From positions 62,001-126,000 of the forward strand of contig NZ_LMCT01000067.1 in assembly GCF_001424875.1 (NCBI RefSeq): 64,000 nt of DNA. Direction: 5' to 3'. The DNA comes from Kitasatospora sp. Root107. GTDB lineage: Bacteria; Actinomycetota; Actinomycetes; Streptomycetales; Streptomycetaceae. A program made the translations under genes and the position numbers. The notes below the pieces were generated by a model. That model had not been told where the DNA came from. It searched no databases and saw only the letters and a list, made by a program, of their open reading frames with translations. Positions 62,385 through 64,000 of the stretch are shown here, one piece after another. Position 1 is the stretch's first letter. Every line of letters starts with the position of its first letter.

Positions 62385-62428
62385 AGTGGCTTGCCCAGAA
62401 GTAGCTTGCCAGAAAGTAGCTTAGTGCT
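62385..62428. promoter_or_regulatory. Triple direct repeat, probable MarR operator
   Basis: AGTGGCTTGCCCAGA (62385), AGTAGCTTGCCAGA (62400) and AGTAGCTTAGTGCT (62415) recur every 15 bp. The last overlaps the inverted repeat CTTAG-TG-CTAAG (62420-62431) close to the transporter start at 62440. Confidence 0.65.
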
Positions 62429-62439
62429 AAGTTATCTCC

Positions 62440-63384
62440 ATGCCTCCTGCCACCCTTGGTCTGACCGCCCTCGCCCCGCTCGCCTGGGGCACCACCTATC
62501 TGGTCACCACCGAGTACCTGCCGGCCGACCGTCCGCTGCTCACCGCCACCCTGCGCGCGCTGCCCGCCGGGCTGGTCCTGCTGGCCGCCGCCCGGCGGCT
62601 CCCGAAGGGCGCCTGGTGGTGGAAGGTGGCCGTGCTCGGGACACTGAACATCGGGATCTTCCTGGCCCTGCTCTTCGTCGCCGCGTACCGCCTGCCCGGG
62701 GGAGTGGCGGGCGTGCTGGGTGCGATCCAGCCGCTGCTGGCGGCCGGCCTGGCGATCCCGCTGCTCGGTGAACGGCCCGGCGGCCGGGCGCTGCTGGCCG
62801 GCCTGGCGGGGGTGTTCGGGGTCTCCCTGGTGGTACTCAGGGCCACCGCGCAGCTGGACACGGTCGGCGTCCTGGCCGGTCTCGCGGGCGCCGCCTGCAT
62901 GGCGCTGGGGACGGTCCTCACCAAGCGCTGGGGGCGCCCCGAGGGCGTCGGCCCGCTGGCCATGACGGGCTGGCAGCTGACGGTGGGCGGGCTGCTGCTG
63001 CTCCCGGTCGCGTTGCTCGCCGAGGGCATGCCGCCCGCGATGACCGGCACCAACCTGCTCGGCTACGGCTACCTCGCCGTCGTCAACACCGCCGTCGCGT
63101 ACTGGCTCTGGTTCCGCGGCATCGGCAGGCTGCCCGCCTCCTCGGTCGCCTTCCTCGGCCTGCTCAGCCCGGTCTCCGCCGCCGCCCTAGGCTGGCTCGC
63201 CCTCGGTCAGTCCCTGACGCCCCTTCAACTCCTGGGCATGGCCATCGCCCTGGGCGGCACGGCAGTGGGAGCGCTGGGCACTCGCGGACGGAAGCCGGTG
63301 GCTCGGGCGCTGCGCTCCGGGCATCAGCCATCAGGGGCTCGGGGAACTGCGACGCCGACCTCGGAAAAGGTCACGCGCACGTAG
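62440..63384 (+). CDS. EamA/DMT family transporter
   Basis: A 314-aa protein with ten helices in two EamA halves (LGLTALAPLAWGTTYLVTTEYLP and GVLAGLAGAACMALGTVLTKRWG). It probably exports an amino acid or drug. ATG 62440 follows the operator region. The last 15 or so residues (SGARGTATPTSEKVTRT) are encoded by the dispersed repeat copy C, which supplies the stop codon. The original C-terminus was therefore probably altered by the repeat, but the membrane core is complete. Confidence 0.92.
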   Translation: MPPATLGLTALAPLAWGTTYLVTTEYLPADRPLLTATLRALPAGLVLLAAARRLPKGAWWWKVAVLGTLNIGIFLALLFVAAYRLPGGVAGVLGAIQPLLAAGLAIPLLGERPGGRALLAGLAGVFGVSLVVLRATAQLDTVGVLAGLAGAACMALGTVLTKRWGRPEGVGPLAMTGWQLTVGGLLLLPVALLAEGMPPAMTGTNLLGYGYLAVVNTAVAYWLWFRGIGRLPASSVAFLGLLSPVSAAALGWLALGQSLTPLQLLGMAIALGGTAVGALGTRGRKPVARALRSGHQPSGARGTATPTSEKVTRT

Positions 63385-63446
63385 GTGGTCAGGCACTTTC
63401 GCGGTGAACCCGCACGCCAGATCTCCTCGCAGTTCCCCGAGCCCCT
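63333..63446 (+). repeat. Dispersed intergenic repeat, copy C (most complete)
   Basis: 114 bp bounded by AGGGGCTCGGGGAACTGCGA (63333-63352) and its exact 20-bp reverse complement (63427-63446). The interior is close to copies A and B. The left half overlaps the end of the EamA gene. Confidence 0.92.
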
Positions 63447-63488
63447 CGATAGTGCAACCTTGGGCCCTGCAAAAAAGCTGAGCCTCCG

Positions 63489-64000
63489 TCAGTCGACCTC
63501 GGCCACTGCCTCGGTGAACTGGGCCGCGTACAGCCGCGCGTAGGCGCCCTTCGCGGCGATCAGCTCCTCGTGCGACCCCTGCTCCACGATCGAGCCGTCC
63601 TCCATCACCAGGATCACGTCCGCGTCCCGGATGGTGGAGAGCCGGTGCGCGATCACGAAGCTGGTGCGGCCGCTGCGCAGCCGGGCCATCGCCCGCTGGA
63701 TCAGCACCTCGGTCCGGGTGTCCACCGAGGAGGTGGCCTCGTCCAGCACCAGGATGGACGGCTGCGCCAGGAAGGCCCGGGCGATGGTGATCAGCTGCTT
63801 CTCGCCCGCGCTGACCCCGGTGCCCTCGTCGTCGATCCGGGTGTCGTAGCCGTCCGGCAGGGTTCGTACGAAACGGTCCACGTGCGCGGCCTTCGCCGCC
63901 TCGACCACGGCCTCCCGGGACGCGCCCTCGGCCCCGTACGCGATGTTCTCCGCGATGGTGCCGCCGAACAGCCAGGTGTCCTGGAGCACCATGCCGATGC
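63489..64000 (-). CDS. ABC exporter ATPase/permease, C-terminal part (5' end outside window)
   Basis: End of an ABC-type exporter half with the nucleotide-binding domain. Visible are the Q-loop (VLQDTWLFGG), the signature motif in a variant form (VSAGEKQLITIARAF), Walker B (ILVLDEATSSVD) and the H-loop (FVIAHRLSTIRDAD). The frame is open to base 64000, so membrane helices and Walker A lie outside. The signature reads VSAGEKQ instead of LSGGQ, a common variant in type-IV exporters of actinobacteria. Confidence 0.94.
   Translation of the reverse strand, partial: IGMVLQDTWLFGGTIAENIAYGAEGASREAVVEAAKAAHVDRFVRTLPDGYDTRIDDEGTGVSAGEKQLITIARAFLAQPSILVLDEATSSVDTRTEVLIQRAMARLRSGRTSFVIAHRLSTIRDADVILVMEDGSIVEQGSHEELIAAKGAYARLYAAQFTEAVAEVD

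Overview
The window is high-GC, densely coded actinobacterial core chromosome, most likely from a Streptomyces or Kitasatospora species. The evidence is the strong third-position G/C bias, many GTG/TTG starts, TAnnnT -10 boxes abutting start codons, Streptomyces-type DnaA boxes, DasR-like operators, and a gene order (valS-folC-ndk-mreBCD-pbp2-rodA ... rne-rplU-rpmA-obg-proB-proA ... nadD-rsfS ... leuS ... comEA-comEC-holA-rpsT-lepA) matching the classical Streptomyces core arm. I see no phage, plasmid, CRISPR array or large biosynthetic cluster.

Layout. (1) 1-6 kb: the 3' end of valS, then decayed sequence: an mreB-like remnant, an unknown gene, a secreted GH18 chitinase with two DasR-like boxes, and a broken glycosyltransferase plus broken UDP-GlcNAc 2-epimerase. 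(2) 6-14.7 kb: folC, a small membrane protein, ndk, and the elongation/wall cluster mreB-mreC-mreD-pbp2-rodA. (3) 14.7-18.2 kb: a B12-binding radical SAM protein, a Trp-rich repeated membrane protein, and a radical-SAM-associated gene that appears broken by an internal deletion and frameshift. (4) 18.2-28 kb: a long leader, RNase E/G, L21, L27, Obg GTPase, proB, an unknown gene and proA. (5) 27.8-34.9 kb: two membrane proteins sharing an N-terminal motif, an M48 protease, two very small membrane proteins, nadD, a LytR_C-type wall protein, rsfS and a histidine phosphatase. (6) 34.9-39.2 kb: three tRNA-Ala(GGC) genes, two of which bracket a divergent XRE-regulator/MFS pair, then an HTH/TPR regulator. 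(7) 39.2-49.7 kb: leuS behind a leucine-codon leader peptide and terminator, a coiled protein, DegV, comEA-comEC preceded by two DnaA boxes, a PAP2-like protein and holA. (8) 49.7-56.7 kb: accessory block with an MFS exporter, GNAT and GT-A-like protein on the minus strand, and a divergent MoxR ATPase plus zincin/VWA protein. (9) 57-64 kb: rpsT, a monooxygenase-fold protein, lepA, a MarR - ECF41 sigma - FAD oxidoreductase row, an EamA transporter and the 3' end of an ABC exporter gene.

Functionally the window combines cell elongation and wall synthesis, translation and ribosome assembly, proline and folate/NAD metabolism, and DNA-uptake-like genes. Three copies of a roughly 100-140 bp repeat with 20-bp inverted ends lie in intergenic positions (29.5, 39.2 and 63.3 kb). 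The most interesting points are the decaying valS-folC interval, the leuS attenuator, the dispersed repeat, the ECF41 promoter next to its sigma gene, the DnaA boxes before comEA, and the MoxR/zincin-VWA pair.
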